Shown piece after piece: positions 9,018 to 17,293 of a DNA stretch of 17,903 bases (position 1 is the stretch's first letter; each line of letters opens with the position of its first letter). The DNA comes from Chromera velia (lineage: Eukaryota; Sar; Chromeraceae), in the NCBI GenBank assembly GCA_018398765.1, contig JAHBMJ010001281.1:15301-33203 (forward strand). Direction: 5' to 3'. The notes under the pieces are model-generated. The model was not told the origin of the DNA and made no database searches. It saw only the letters and a program-made list of their open reading frames with translations. The translations under genes and the position numbers were made by a program.

Positions 9018-11131
9018 CGCGCGCGCGCGCGCGCATGCGTGTGTGTTCGTTTGTGAGTCTAAATGTGTGGGATACTTGCTAGAAAGAGCCTTCATATGTT
9101 TCTTGTGCCTGTCTCTCCTCCAACGGCTGTCTACTTGCAGATCCAGACACTGCAACTCCGTCTCTCGCAACTGCCGTCTCCGCGGCAACAGCGGCAGACT
9201 CCACCGACAAGGCCATCCTACCGCTGCCACCTGTAGAGCGAGTGGAGGTCATCTGGGCGTTTTCAAGTCCCCCTTCCCAGGAGTTGCTAGAAGAGCTCCG
9301 GACGTTAGTTGGCGAGCCTTCAGGGCTGAAATGTGGGCTCGAGGTATCGGTGCTCTGCGGAAGCCAATCATGTATAGAAACAGTCGAGAAGTACGCATCA
9401 TCCACAAGCCCCAGTGACGAAGGACTCTCCGGGTGTGATCTCAGCCACGAAGAGGGGGCAAGCAACAGCAGCCGGCTGAACGCTAAACAACTCCTCCTCA
9501 AAGAAGTCGTCAGGGACACTCCCGGTGCTCACTGGTTGGCCTTCCATCCTCTCCACAAGATCAGGTACGGGGTGGCGTTTGAGGGCTTCTTGCAAGAGTT
9601 GGTCGTTCTCTCGTCAGCAGTGAAGAAAAATGAAAACACTCTCATTCTCGACCCCCGCACACTTCCCCCAGAAACCAAGCTTCTCCAGTCAGTGCGTCTT
9701 GCGCGCGGTCTCCTCTCCCCCCCACCCAACAAAACTGCACCCACACTGTCTTTCCAACCGTCACGTTTGACGGCCCTCCGCGGCTGTGACCAGACGAGTT
9801 GCAGAGAGGGCCTCAGTTCCCTGCTTGAGCGCTTTGTCGCTGCCTTCCCCCCCCTTCCGAAGCAAGACACCTGCCAAATACCGGCGGATATCGATTTTGC
9901 TCACACTCCGCTCGTCCCGCCGCCTATCGAGCAAGCAGCCACGGCGCGGAAGGCGACTGCCACCGCTCTCGAAGAGTTCATTACCAGCCGACCAGTAGAG
10001 GAGAGAGAACGCTGGCAGACGCTCCCTTTCTCATCCGGGGACACCATGTCCCAACCGGCCGGGAACCCGTGTCCTTTCTGTCCTGTGCCCGACTCCACGG
10101 CAGTGGTAGTCTTGGACACGCATCCACTAGACCGTCACACAGAGCCCGACGTAAGAAAAAACCTTGGGGACATGGCCCAGGGCTTCGGATCCATGCACTA
10201 CCTCCCCCGGGTGGACACGACAATATGCCGAGACAAAATGGCAGACGACGCTCCACGCGTCCTGAGAGAGACAGGAAAGGAAAATATCTTCATGGTTGCC
10301 AACGCCTGGTATGGCCATTGGGAACAGCAGTGGCCTCCCCACGAGTCCACCAGAGCGGTGATGCTGGCGGTTCATCTGAACCCCGAGGTTGAAAAGCCCT
10401 TTAGGAGTGAAGCCGCCATGAGCTGGTACAAGTCCTACGTGGAGAGGTACGGTCCCATCGGAGTGCGTGACGTCGCCAGTGCGAAAATGCTTAGCAGAAA
10501 GCCCGACGTTCCCCATTTCTTCTCCACCTGCTGCACGCTCCTGATGGAGAACCCCTTCGAGGTGCTCCACCGCCTTGGGGGGCCCCCATTAGTGCGTGAG
10601 GGCGTTGTCGTGAGTGACCCCAAACTGAACATGGATGGCTACAAGACAGTTGTCCCTGAGCGCATTCTTAACAGCGCAATCCTAGCAACTCAGGAGAGCG
10701 TGTCAGCAGATGGACTTGGGTGGTCAGACTTCGACACTGAGTTCTGCCGCCTTCTCACGCTAGCCAAAGCTAAGCTCGTAGTCACCACGCGCATTCATGT
10801 AGCGCTCCCATCTGTTGCTTTTGGCACGCCCGTAGTGTTTCTTGATGACGGGAATCCTGCAGGCGGGGCGGGGGGTCGGTTGGAAGGTCTGATGCAGTTC
10901 TTTCACACAATCCACACGAGACACGGGGAGTGGGTTGGGGGAGTGAACCCTGCGACATTCAACTGGGATGACCCCCCTCCGAATCCTGCCAACGATTTGA
11001 GAGACCAAAAGCGGCGTGAGATGTGGCAGGTCCTCAACAAGTTCCCGCTCTCGAGGGATGCGGGAGTTCTGTACGGACTCGATTACGACCTCACCGGCTG
11101 CGACGCCAAAGCGAATACATGTGAAGCTTAG
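8323..11131 (+). CDS. Type II membrane protein with polysaccharide pyruvyl transferase domain, two exons
   Basis: Exon 1 (8323-8590) and exon 2 (9141-11131) join across a phase-1 intron (CG|GTGAGG...CTTGCAG|AT) to give 752 codons. Exon 1 encodes a cytosolic tail with GGGVKRR, one membrane segment (about residues 29-47) and a Ser-rich stem, the layout of a Golgi signal-anchor enzyme. The C-terminal third matches polysaccharide pyruvyl transferases: NLGD (430-433) resembles the N-terminal NxGD motif, GPIGVRD (527-533) the GPIGxRD motif, and TTRIHVALPSVAFGTPV (638-654) the RxH segment near the active site. Family members, including yeast Pvg1, transfer a pyruvyl ketal from phosphoenolpyruvate to a sugar. 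Residues about 91-400 match nothing I know. The acceptor sugar cannot be told. It lies 133 nt after the transporter stop, same strand, and converges on a GT90 gene. Confidence 0.87.
8770..8857 (+). repeat. (TC)n followed by (TG)n microsatellite
   Basis: An imperfect TC/TTTC tract from 8770 to about 8825 passes directly into about 16 TG units ending near 8857. It is intronic. Confidence 0.95.
8868..8892 (+). repeat. (TGAA)n microsatellite
   Basis: About six TGAA/TGTA units, intronic. Confidence 0.85.
8931..9049 (+). repeat. (CTGT/TC)n then alternating (TG)n(CG)n tract
   Basis: CTGT and TC repeats (8931-9000) are followed by alternating pyrimidine-purine DNA from about 9001: seven TG units, then about nine GC units, then TGCGTGTGTG. 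Such alternating CG/TG stretches are the classical Z-DNA-prone type. Confidence 0.92.
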
Positions 11132-11887
11132 ACTGAACCTTTGGTGCGGAATTGCTTGAAATATACAGCCGGCAGCTTTCGACAAGTGAAAGGTGGATGA
11201 TTGGCTCTTGTCTGTAGCGCCGGAAGGGGAAAGAGAGGTGAGAGGCGGGGTGTCGGAATTTTCAAGGGAAGGGAGGTCGGTCGGGGGAAAGCTTTGTTTC
11301 GATGCGTCAGTACTCGGGCCATGCTTGTTGATTGTACGTTTGCTCATTGATGTTTTCATGCTCTTCCAAGCTTGGCTTGCTTGTTGCGCGTCTTCTTGAG
11401 AAGAGCTGGGTGTGTGATCTTTTTTGTTGTATTCAAATCTTGGGGGGGTAAAACGATCTCGGGGGTAAAACGGCCAGATCGACCAGGTGGGAGACGAGGT
11501 GTAAATTCTTGTCTGCTTCTTCCAATCCTACAGACGACACTCCCTACGTCTTCGTCAGAGATTGTGAAAAGGAGTCAGAAGCAGGGGCGGTTGTTTGGCG
11601 CACACACTTCAGGGAGGTATGTGCATTCTTACTTCTAATTTGCGAATTCTCTTGCATGCCTTGTAAGTTCCGTCCAAGTGTTAATACTTGGCACAGCGTC
11701 AAGAAAAAAGAGGGTTTCTTCCCTCCTTCATTTCTTGATTGTCTACTTTTCTCTCTGTCCTTTTTCACGATACGTGAGTCGAGGAGGGGGCTAGCTGCAC
11801 GGCAAATGACAATTTAAGAAAGTTCTAAAAAAAAAAAAGAAAAAAAGAAAGTTTACCTGAGTTTTTGTTGCGTGCCGCTGTATTGGC

Positions 11888-11918
11888 GCCCTATCACGGA
11901 GCGCGAATCTACAGAGGT
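11888..11918 (+). repeat. 31-bp direct repeat, copy 1
   Basis: GCCCTATCACGGAGCGCGAA plus ten further bases. It recurs at 12270-12299 with a single A/G difference over the core; resemblance extends weakly upstream of both. Confidence 0.85.
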
Positions 11919-12040
11919 ACCGGCATGCTCTCAATGAGTCTCCAAGTTCGCGCTCGTGCATACACGGGGGCCACGGCTAAATCAACCGTGATGGGCGGAA
12001 AATTGATTTCTGCCCGCCGCCCTGATAGAAGTGTATCCAA

Positions 12041-12062
12041 TTTTTTTTTTGGGGGGGGGGGG
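12041..12062 (+). repeat. Homopolymer junction T10-G12
   Basis: A run of T is followed directly by a run of G. G-runs like this are prone to slippage and to sequencing error. Confidence 0.9.
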
Positions 12063-12269
12063 CATTGACTTAAAGTTTGTTCCTAGCATCTGGCCTATGC
12101 GTCTTTCGTCTCTTCCTTCCGTCCTGGTTACTGCTCTCGCTAGTGTATCCAAATGGTTGCATTCGCTCTCTTCTAGCTGTTCGTTGTACTGACAGTCCTT
12201 GGACTCTTAACGGCCGATTCACCTCATATCATTCACGCTAGCCACCTTCAGCTGCGCTGCTGTACATAC

Positions 12270-12299
12270 GCCCTATCGCGGAGCGCGAATCTACAGAGG
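12270..12299 (+). repeat. 31-bp direct repeat, copy 2
   Basis: The second copy lies 382 bp after the first. A word AGTTTTTGTTG lies just before copy 1 and just after copy 2, so the intervening 350-450 bp might be a small insertion or duplicated block. Confidence 0.85.
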
Positions 12300-12480
12300 C
12301 ACGCAACAGTTTTTGTTGTTTAGAGCTTTACAGTATGTCCCTAGGTATAAACCCTTCAACCCTAGCATTGCATAATTTATATTGCATGCATGATTTATAG
12401 TGCATGATATGCATAGGTTCAAGTTAACCAGAGCCAAAGACGTTGACTCACTTGTTTTTTACCACATATTTCAATTCAAA

Positions 12481-12488
12481 GTGTGTGT

Positions 12489-12530
<42 letters not shown>
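12481..12530 (+). repeat. (TG)n(TA)n microsatellite
   Basis: TGTG/TATG units pass into about 16 TA repeats (12498-12529). Confidence 0.95.
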
Positions 12531-12534
<4 letters not shown>

Positions 12535-12882
12535 ATTTGGGATAGACTCCTGGACACTCACTTCTCTTTTCTAAAAATTTTAATTTTTTTTTTGTTGTGC
12601 GTGGAGTGCCCTGGAGCCTATAAGACCCTAGATAAAAATAATCATCAATATATTATAAAATGATGCACCAGTGCAAAGCGTCATACATTATATACTGATA
12701 TATACAGGCCAATTTACAGCAATTAATTTACATCGCTAGCATAGGTTATAGACTAGTAATAGTAATGACAGTATGCTAATTAAGCTACATAATAAGTATA
12801 CCCAGAAGCTAGCCCAGTTTCGGTGAGTCGTTGTTGCGTGTGTCGTAGTGCGTACTAGTGCCCTCTTCTCATCTTCAGAGTT

Positions 12883-12902
12883 GATGCATCCTAGGATGCA
12901 TC
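12883..12902. other. Perfect 20-bp palindrome next to GT90 stop codon
   Basis: GATGCATCCTAGGATGCATC is its own reverse complement. It lies 25 nt beyond the stop codon of the minus-strand GT90 gene, so it would fall in that gene's 3' UTR and could form a hairpin or be a protein-binding site. Confidence 0.7.
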
Positions 12903-12927
12903 CAGCTTTGGGAATGGCAGAGGTTCC

Positions 12928-15900
12928 TCACTTGTCTACGAAGCGAATGTTCTTCACATAGCGCTCCAGCACTGCTTTTTCCAGGGCCTCCTCCGCATCC
13001 TGATCTTCGAATCTTTTCATGAAGGCTTTCCCATTTTCTGCAATGTCTTTGCAGAGATCGTCATGCCTTGTGCACCAGAGGACCTTTTCCTCTAGGTCGG
13101 AGAAGTCGGGAAGCACCGGGACGAAATGAACGAAGGGGCGCAGGAGAGACTCCATCAGCCAGGACTCGTACATGATCGGATATGGCATAAAGATGCACGA
13201 ATTTGAATTCAGCATCCAATTTGTTGCTGCAAAGAAATATGCCGCGGCAGAGGGAACGAGTCTGTGATAGTTCTTTGCCGGGGGGGGCACCAAGAAAATG
13301 ACCTTCACTCAAGTACAGCCTCCATTCCCATTCATGGATTACGCAAACATAAAGGGTTTCCAGAGTTGTTTGCTCATCTGACTGACCGGATGGTTTGTCG
13401 TTTCCCTCAACAACCAAGAGGTACTTGTACTGTAAGAGGCCCTCCATGCCTGTGCCCTTGCCAATCCATGAAGTGGGTACTATCTGCATGTTTCCGCGAA
13501 TGAATGCATGTTTGAACGTATTCCTCAATATGCTCACGGAGAGAAGCAGTCAAAGGCTGTCCAGTTTCACTGGCGTAGATTTTACTTCGGTCAATTGATT
13601 GACTTTCAAACATACGCCATTGTTGCAAGTATTTGCATGATGCATGCACTAGTACGCTTGTTCGCGTCTGTATTGCTTTCTTTGTGACATGTCCACCTTT
13701 CTCCCTCGCTGTCTATTCGAGGGTGAATTAATTACTCCTGTCAATCTCTGTTATCGATACAGTCCACGTCATCTCTCCATGCACTGGGCTTTTTTCAGAG
13801 CATTGCGTCCTTTTCATGGAGCTGATCAGCCACTCTTCTCCACTCCTGAGTCCCTGTCATAAAGTTTGCGTGGCGCCCTCATCTCTTCATTTCCCCTACC
13901 TTTTTTGGAAATGTGGTCTGCTTGAACTGCGCCACTCCGGTGAAGGCGACGTCGATGAGAGGGGACTTGTTGCCGTTCCAACGGTACAGCAGCTTTCGTC
14001 GTCTGTCCCGCCCCTCAATATGCCAAACACCTGCATGCATGAGTATTCGGGCATACCTGTGTACAAAAGGCCACTTCAACGTAACATTGAGTTCGATACA
14101 ACGAACGGAATTTTTGACTGAGGAGCCACCTCCTTCACGTGAAGGGGTGGAGTCTGAATTTGTTGAAGCTTCAGACACAGCAAGCTCGAGTTCCTTTGCA
14201 CAGCGTCACATAATTTTGCCACTTTGCGATGCTCGACAATGAGTGACATTTTTTTAACAAAAGCAGGAGTGACGTTTTTCACACGAGAACGACGCACTGT
14301 GGCCTTCGATCCCCACTTCTTGGAGACAGCTGGGCTGCTTGTTCTGCTCTGTGTAATGCAGAAAGAGCCCCTCAGCTGTCTGACAAACATGGCAACAGAT
14401 TCCCTGTGCGCCCTCTCCCTTCTCGGTCATGTCTGGCTTCCCCTACATCTTTCTAACCAGGATCTTTCATCTTTCTACCAGGACGTGACACACACACACT
14501 CTCAATATCTCTCTCCCCCCTTTCTTCGCTACCTTCGACACCAGACACGCAGCAGCTGACCGGTTGCCATTCCTCTCCAGAAGAGACTCGACTTTTTGGA
14601 TTCCCAGGGAATGTCTTTTTCTGCCACTTTCTTCACATCTCCCCAGTGTCTCCCCTTGTTGAACCTCAACAATATATTGTGGTGACCCTTTTCCAGAAGA
14701 GATCTCGTTTTCACAAGAGTGGGCACGTCGGAATCGTACCTGCAGGTCATGCGGAAAAAGAGAGGGGTCGGTTGCACAGAGGAGTGAACAGATGCGATTT
14801 TAAATGGTAAAAGATACTCCTGAGGAGGGGCAATTGTGTTCTAGGTGAATGAGGAAGGAATCGAATTAGGGCCCCGAGCCAGCGTTCTGCATTTGGTCAA
14901 GGGACGGAATCACTCCTCTCTCTTCAATTTCTTGCTGCTCAGAAGAGAATTCGTGAACTCAGGTGAAATGCGGTCGCAAAATGAATGACTTATTTGGGCG
15001 ACTGACCACTTGTCTGCGGTTGCGAATGCCATAAAGGTGTCTGGTTGGACCTCGGACGAGTACGAGACGACTCTCTTGAGATCATTCAGATAGATCTGGT
15101 ACAAGGGTCCGTAGTCATTTCCCCCTGGAATGGTTTTGAAGAGTTTTTCCAGAGAGCTGAACTGCGAAGGCTGTGTTACCCAGAGCTCTGACCAGTCTTG
15201 GCGCTGTTTTCCGGGAACGGAGTACATCGTGTGGTTTCCAAGGCGCTGCGTGAACACCTCTGCGCAGTTGTCGAACCAGTCGCCCATGTAGATTCTCATG
15301 CGGAAAACCTAAACAGGTGGAAGAGAGGAAGAAATGGAGCGCAAAGTTTCTCAAGGTTGCATGAGGGGATGCAAGGTTGCGTAGGAAAGAAAGGGAGGAG
15401 GGAGGAGGGGGTAGTGGGATGCGAGCATATGAAAGTACAAAAAGGATCATTGAAATGCAGCGAAGGAGAACGGAGAAGAAGTTGAGAGATGGGAAAAGAC
15501 GGGGAGGCAGGGTGGAGAGGGGGAAGAACCCGGTGCATCCACGATGTTTCTTTGCAACAGAAAGAAACAAACGGAAAGATCAGGTGAGGAGGCAGAAGAA
15601 AGACAGGAGGCCGGAGATGGCTACCCGGCACTGTCAAATTTTGCAGGAAGGAAGGTGCTCTTTTGGGGAAAAAGGAGATGACAGAAAGCAACAGCAGTTG
15701 CCGACCTGGTCTTGCGTAAGATAGGGAGGGGCTTCTTTCAGGCAGGGAAAGGGACGGTAGAGGTGGAATCTGAAAGCGGTGGGGCTGCTCTCCAGTCTCT
15801 CCACCTCCTCCACCAGGGTCTCCTCGATCACCTGGCTGCCTCCCTTTTTCGGGTCGTCGTCGCCCCCCCTCTGCAGGGCACAGTCGCTTGAGCCCCCGTC

Positions 15901-16294
15901 ACTTCCAGCTCCACAATTAGTTGGAGAGGGGGGGGCAGGGGTGGAGGCAGGTTCAGGTGCGACTGGAGCGAGGGGGAGCGGAGTGCTGGGTACCGTTTGC
16001 TGAAAACACAGAAAGGAAAAATGGGGAGGGGGGGGCACGGAGGCAGAAAAGTTAGTCAGTAGCGCAGTCAGGTGTGCAGGCAGGGACGCACCAGCACAGC
16101 AGGGTGTGTCGTCACTCAGCCAGAGAGTTAGGCAGTCTGACAGGCAGGCAGGCAGGTAGGCAGGCAGGCAGGCAGGCAGACAGAGAGACAGACAGACAGT
16201 ATCGTCTTTTCTTTTCCTTTTTCTCTATCTTCATTCTCTTCTGTTTTTTTCTTTCTTCTTTTGGCGCCGGACAGACAGCCAGACAATATCGTCT

Positions 16295-16326
<32 letters not shown>

Positions 16327-16449
16327 CACACACACACAGACAGACAGACAGCTAGACACATACGTTAGAAGAAAGGCGGACTAATGAAGACAACCGCAGA
16401 TCCAGGAAATCAAATTGGCGAGTTCACACACACGCAAACACACACACAC

Positions 16450-16488
<39 letters not shown>

Positions 16489-16924
16489 TGCACACACAAA
16501 TGCGCACACAAATGCGCGCGCGCACACACACACTCACACGGGGCGATCGAGGTAACCGAGATCTATGTACGAAGCTGACCCCATGAGAAGACTCCACTGC
16601 TTCTTTCAGGCCCCACAGCACTTTCGTCAATTGTTGGATGTGCTCTCGGAACGTTTCCCCCTCCTCCTGAAATTCTAAGCGCATTTGCTTGCGCATTTCC
16701 TCCAGAATGGACATTTTCTGAAGTTCCCACTCATCGGCTGTAATGATCTTTCCGTCGACACTCCCCTCTCCAGAAGGACGCCGGAATGATTGCTCTCCTG
16801 CTGAAGAGTTGAGAAGTAGAATAATCGACCAGATGATAACAGCAAACAAGACAAACCCTATTAGAGAGTTTAGAACACCGCTTCGTCGCTTCCCACCTCC
16901 CGGCCCGTGTTGTTGGCGATTCAT
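12928..16924 (-). CDS. Type II membrane GT90 (CAP10-like) glycosyltransferase, seven exons
   Basis: Proposed exons on the minus strand: 16924-16538, 15999-15706, 15308-14914, 14739-14561, 14117-13900, 13483-13387 and 13226-12928. They join in frame to 622 codons. Exon 1 encodes GGGKRR, one membrane span (about residues 18-40) and a coiled-coil-like stem (about 60-115); exon 2 a Pro/Thr-rich linker. The rest reads as a GT90 domain: PDTFMAF (exon 3), VPTLVKTR (364-371), ILLRFNKGRHW (381-391), DIPWESKKSSLFWRG (401-415), IDVAFTG (473-479), YKYLLVVEGND (510-520), NSNS..MP and YESW (543-546), then DFSDLEEK. GT90 enzymes transfer xylose or glucose from UDP-sugars in the secretory pathway; donor and acceptor here are unknown. 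A Golgi-lumen location is inferred from the anchor. The exon 4/5 junction is the least certain. The gene converges on the pyruvyl transferase gene. Confidence 0.87.
13227..13386 (-). other. Intron 6 of the GT90 gene
   Basis: TCCG|GTCAGT to TCTTTGCAG|CA, phase 1, 160 nt. Splicing joins EGNDKPS to ATNWMLNSNS, the conserved spacing of the GT90 C-terminal half. Confidence 0.82.
13484..13899 (-). other. Intron 5 of the GT90 gene
   Basis: AAAAAG|GTAGGG to ACATGCAG|ATA, phase 0, 416 nt. The following short exon (97 nt) encodes the YKYLLVVEGND motif; in its frame a stop lies upstream, so the exon must start after it. Confidence 0.7.
14118..14560 (-). other. Intron 4 of the GT90 gene (boundaries less certain)
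   Basis: The preferred pair is ACCG|GTCAGC to CTCCTCAG|TC, phase 1, 443 nt. The alternative is AAG|GTAGCG with acceptor TACACAG|G at 14057, phase 2, which keeps the family-typical Gly after WRGMAT but drops part of exon 5. Confidence 0.5.
14740..14913 (-). other. Intron 3 of the GT90 gene
   Basis: The donor GGA|GTGATT overlaps an in-frame TGA (14912-14910) that ends exon 3 if unspliced. The acceptor ACCTGCAG|G follows a pyrimidine tract. Phase 2 on both sides, 174 nt, yields REEYDSDVPTLVK. Confidence 0.75.
15309..15705 (-). other. Intron 2 of the GT90 gene
   Basis: CAG|GTCGGC...CTGTTTAG|GTT, phase 0, 397 nt. The plus strand is rich in GGAGA-like purine runs, so the transcript is pyrimidine-rich. 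Confidence 0.7.
16138..16200 (+). repeat. (CAGG)n / (CAGA)n microsatellite
   Basis: CAGG units followed by CAGA units, inside GT90 intron 1. In the transcript this reads CTGT/CTGCC, the same vocabulary as the 3580-5518 array. Confidence 0.93.
16271..16353 (+). repeat. (CAGA)n with embedded (CA)n
   Basis: It starts after a second copy of the word CAGACARTATCGTCT (first copy at about 16193, second at about 16279), so the two CAGA blocks look like a duplicated module. Confidence 0.9.
16423..16537 (+). repeat. (CA)n / (CG)n alternating tract abutting a splice donor
   Basis: CACA with CGCAAA interruptions, about 16 pure CA units, then CAAATG-spaced CA and a CGCGCGCG block. It ends at the GT90 intron-1 donor. 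Confidence 0.92.
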
Positions 16925-17175
16925 CTCTGCAGGAGTTTAGCAAGAGCCGCCCAGCAGAACGGAGCCGTTGGTCACCTTTGAAACAGCACGTACAAGTAAA
17001 TATTTCAAACCTCCCATACAGCCGCCTCGATCGTGAAGTGGGTGAGACCGTTCATTGGCCCTGTAATGCTCTTGCTGATCGAGGCATCTATATATAGCTT
17101 ATCAATTAATGTATCAGTGTATATAATATGTAATAATACGTATACGTGCATGAATATTAATATTAACAAGTCAGG

Positions 17176-17194
17176 TCGCGCGCCTTGCGCGCGA
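17176..17194. other. GC hairpin, 8-bp stem and 3-nt loop
   Basis: TCGCGCGC-CTT-GCGCGCGA is a perfect inverted repeat within otherwise AT-rich DNA. Confidence 0.7.
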
Positions 17195-17261
17195 AAGTAA
17201 GTCTGGCTTAGCGAATCGGCTCAGTTGATGATTGAGGGTTTTTTCATGCATGCCGCATCCC

Positions 17262-17262
17262 C

Positions 17263-17290
<28 letters not shown>
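17262..17290 (+). repeat. (AT)n microsatellite
   Basis: About 14 AT units. Confidence 0.95.

Positions 17291-17293
<3 letters not shown>

Larger units (their letters stand above)
8591..9140 (+). other. Intron 1 of the pyruvyl transferase gene, microsatellite-filled
   Basis: 550 nt. It holds in order a TC tract, a TG tract, a TGAA run, mixed CTGT/TC repeats and a TG/CG tract, then a normal pyrimidine-rich acceptor CTACTTGCAG. Phase 1 on both sides (G|AT) supports the boundaries, and exon 2 is open right up to the acceptor. Confidence 0.8.
11132..12927. other. Convergent intergenic region (3' ends of two genes)
   Basis: This 1.8 kb between two tail-to-tail genes shows no gene I can support. 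It must contain both 3' UTRs and polyadenylation sites, but I cannot place these. It holds an A-rich tract at 11827-11850, a T-then-G homopolymer run at 12041-12062, a 31-bp dispersed repeat, an AT microsatellite and a 20-bp palindrome. A short open stretch at 11537-11630 follows a decent acceptor-like CCTACAG, but no donor links it to either gene. Confidence 0.45.
16000..16537 (-). other. Intron 1 of the GT90 gene, microsatellite-filled
   Basis: The donor CGT|GTGAGT runs straight into TG and CG repeats. The acceptor is TGTGTTTTCAG|CAA. 538 nt, phase 0. A second possible donor GGG|GTCAGC at 16579 is also phase 0 and would remove 14 residues from the end of exon 1. Confidence 0.75.

Noticed and set aside
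8737-9230. Minus-strand open frames rich in RERE and THTH
   Set aside because: They are translations of TC/TG microsatellites inside the pyruvyl transferase intron.
10760-11359. 199-codon minus-strand open frame
   Set aside because: It lies antisense to the conserved RxH region of the pyruvyl transferase exon and has no motif; shadow of the real gene.
11509-11640. Possible extra 3' exon after a CCTACAG acceptor
   Set aside because: The pyruvyl transferase frame already ends cleanly at 11131 and no suitable donor links the two; possible 3' UTR intron but unsupported.
14076-14390. Minus-strand 104-codon open frame as an extra GT90 exon
   Set aside because: It is in a different frame from the exon carrying IDVAFTG and shows no GT90 motif; it fits better as intron 4.
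13816-14559. Plus-strand open frames of about 100 codons
   Set aside because: Antisense to GT90 exons 4-5 and intron 4; no motif.
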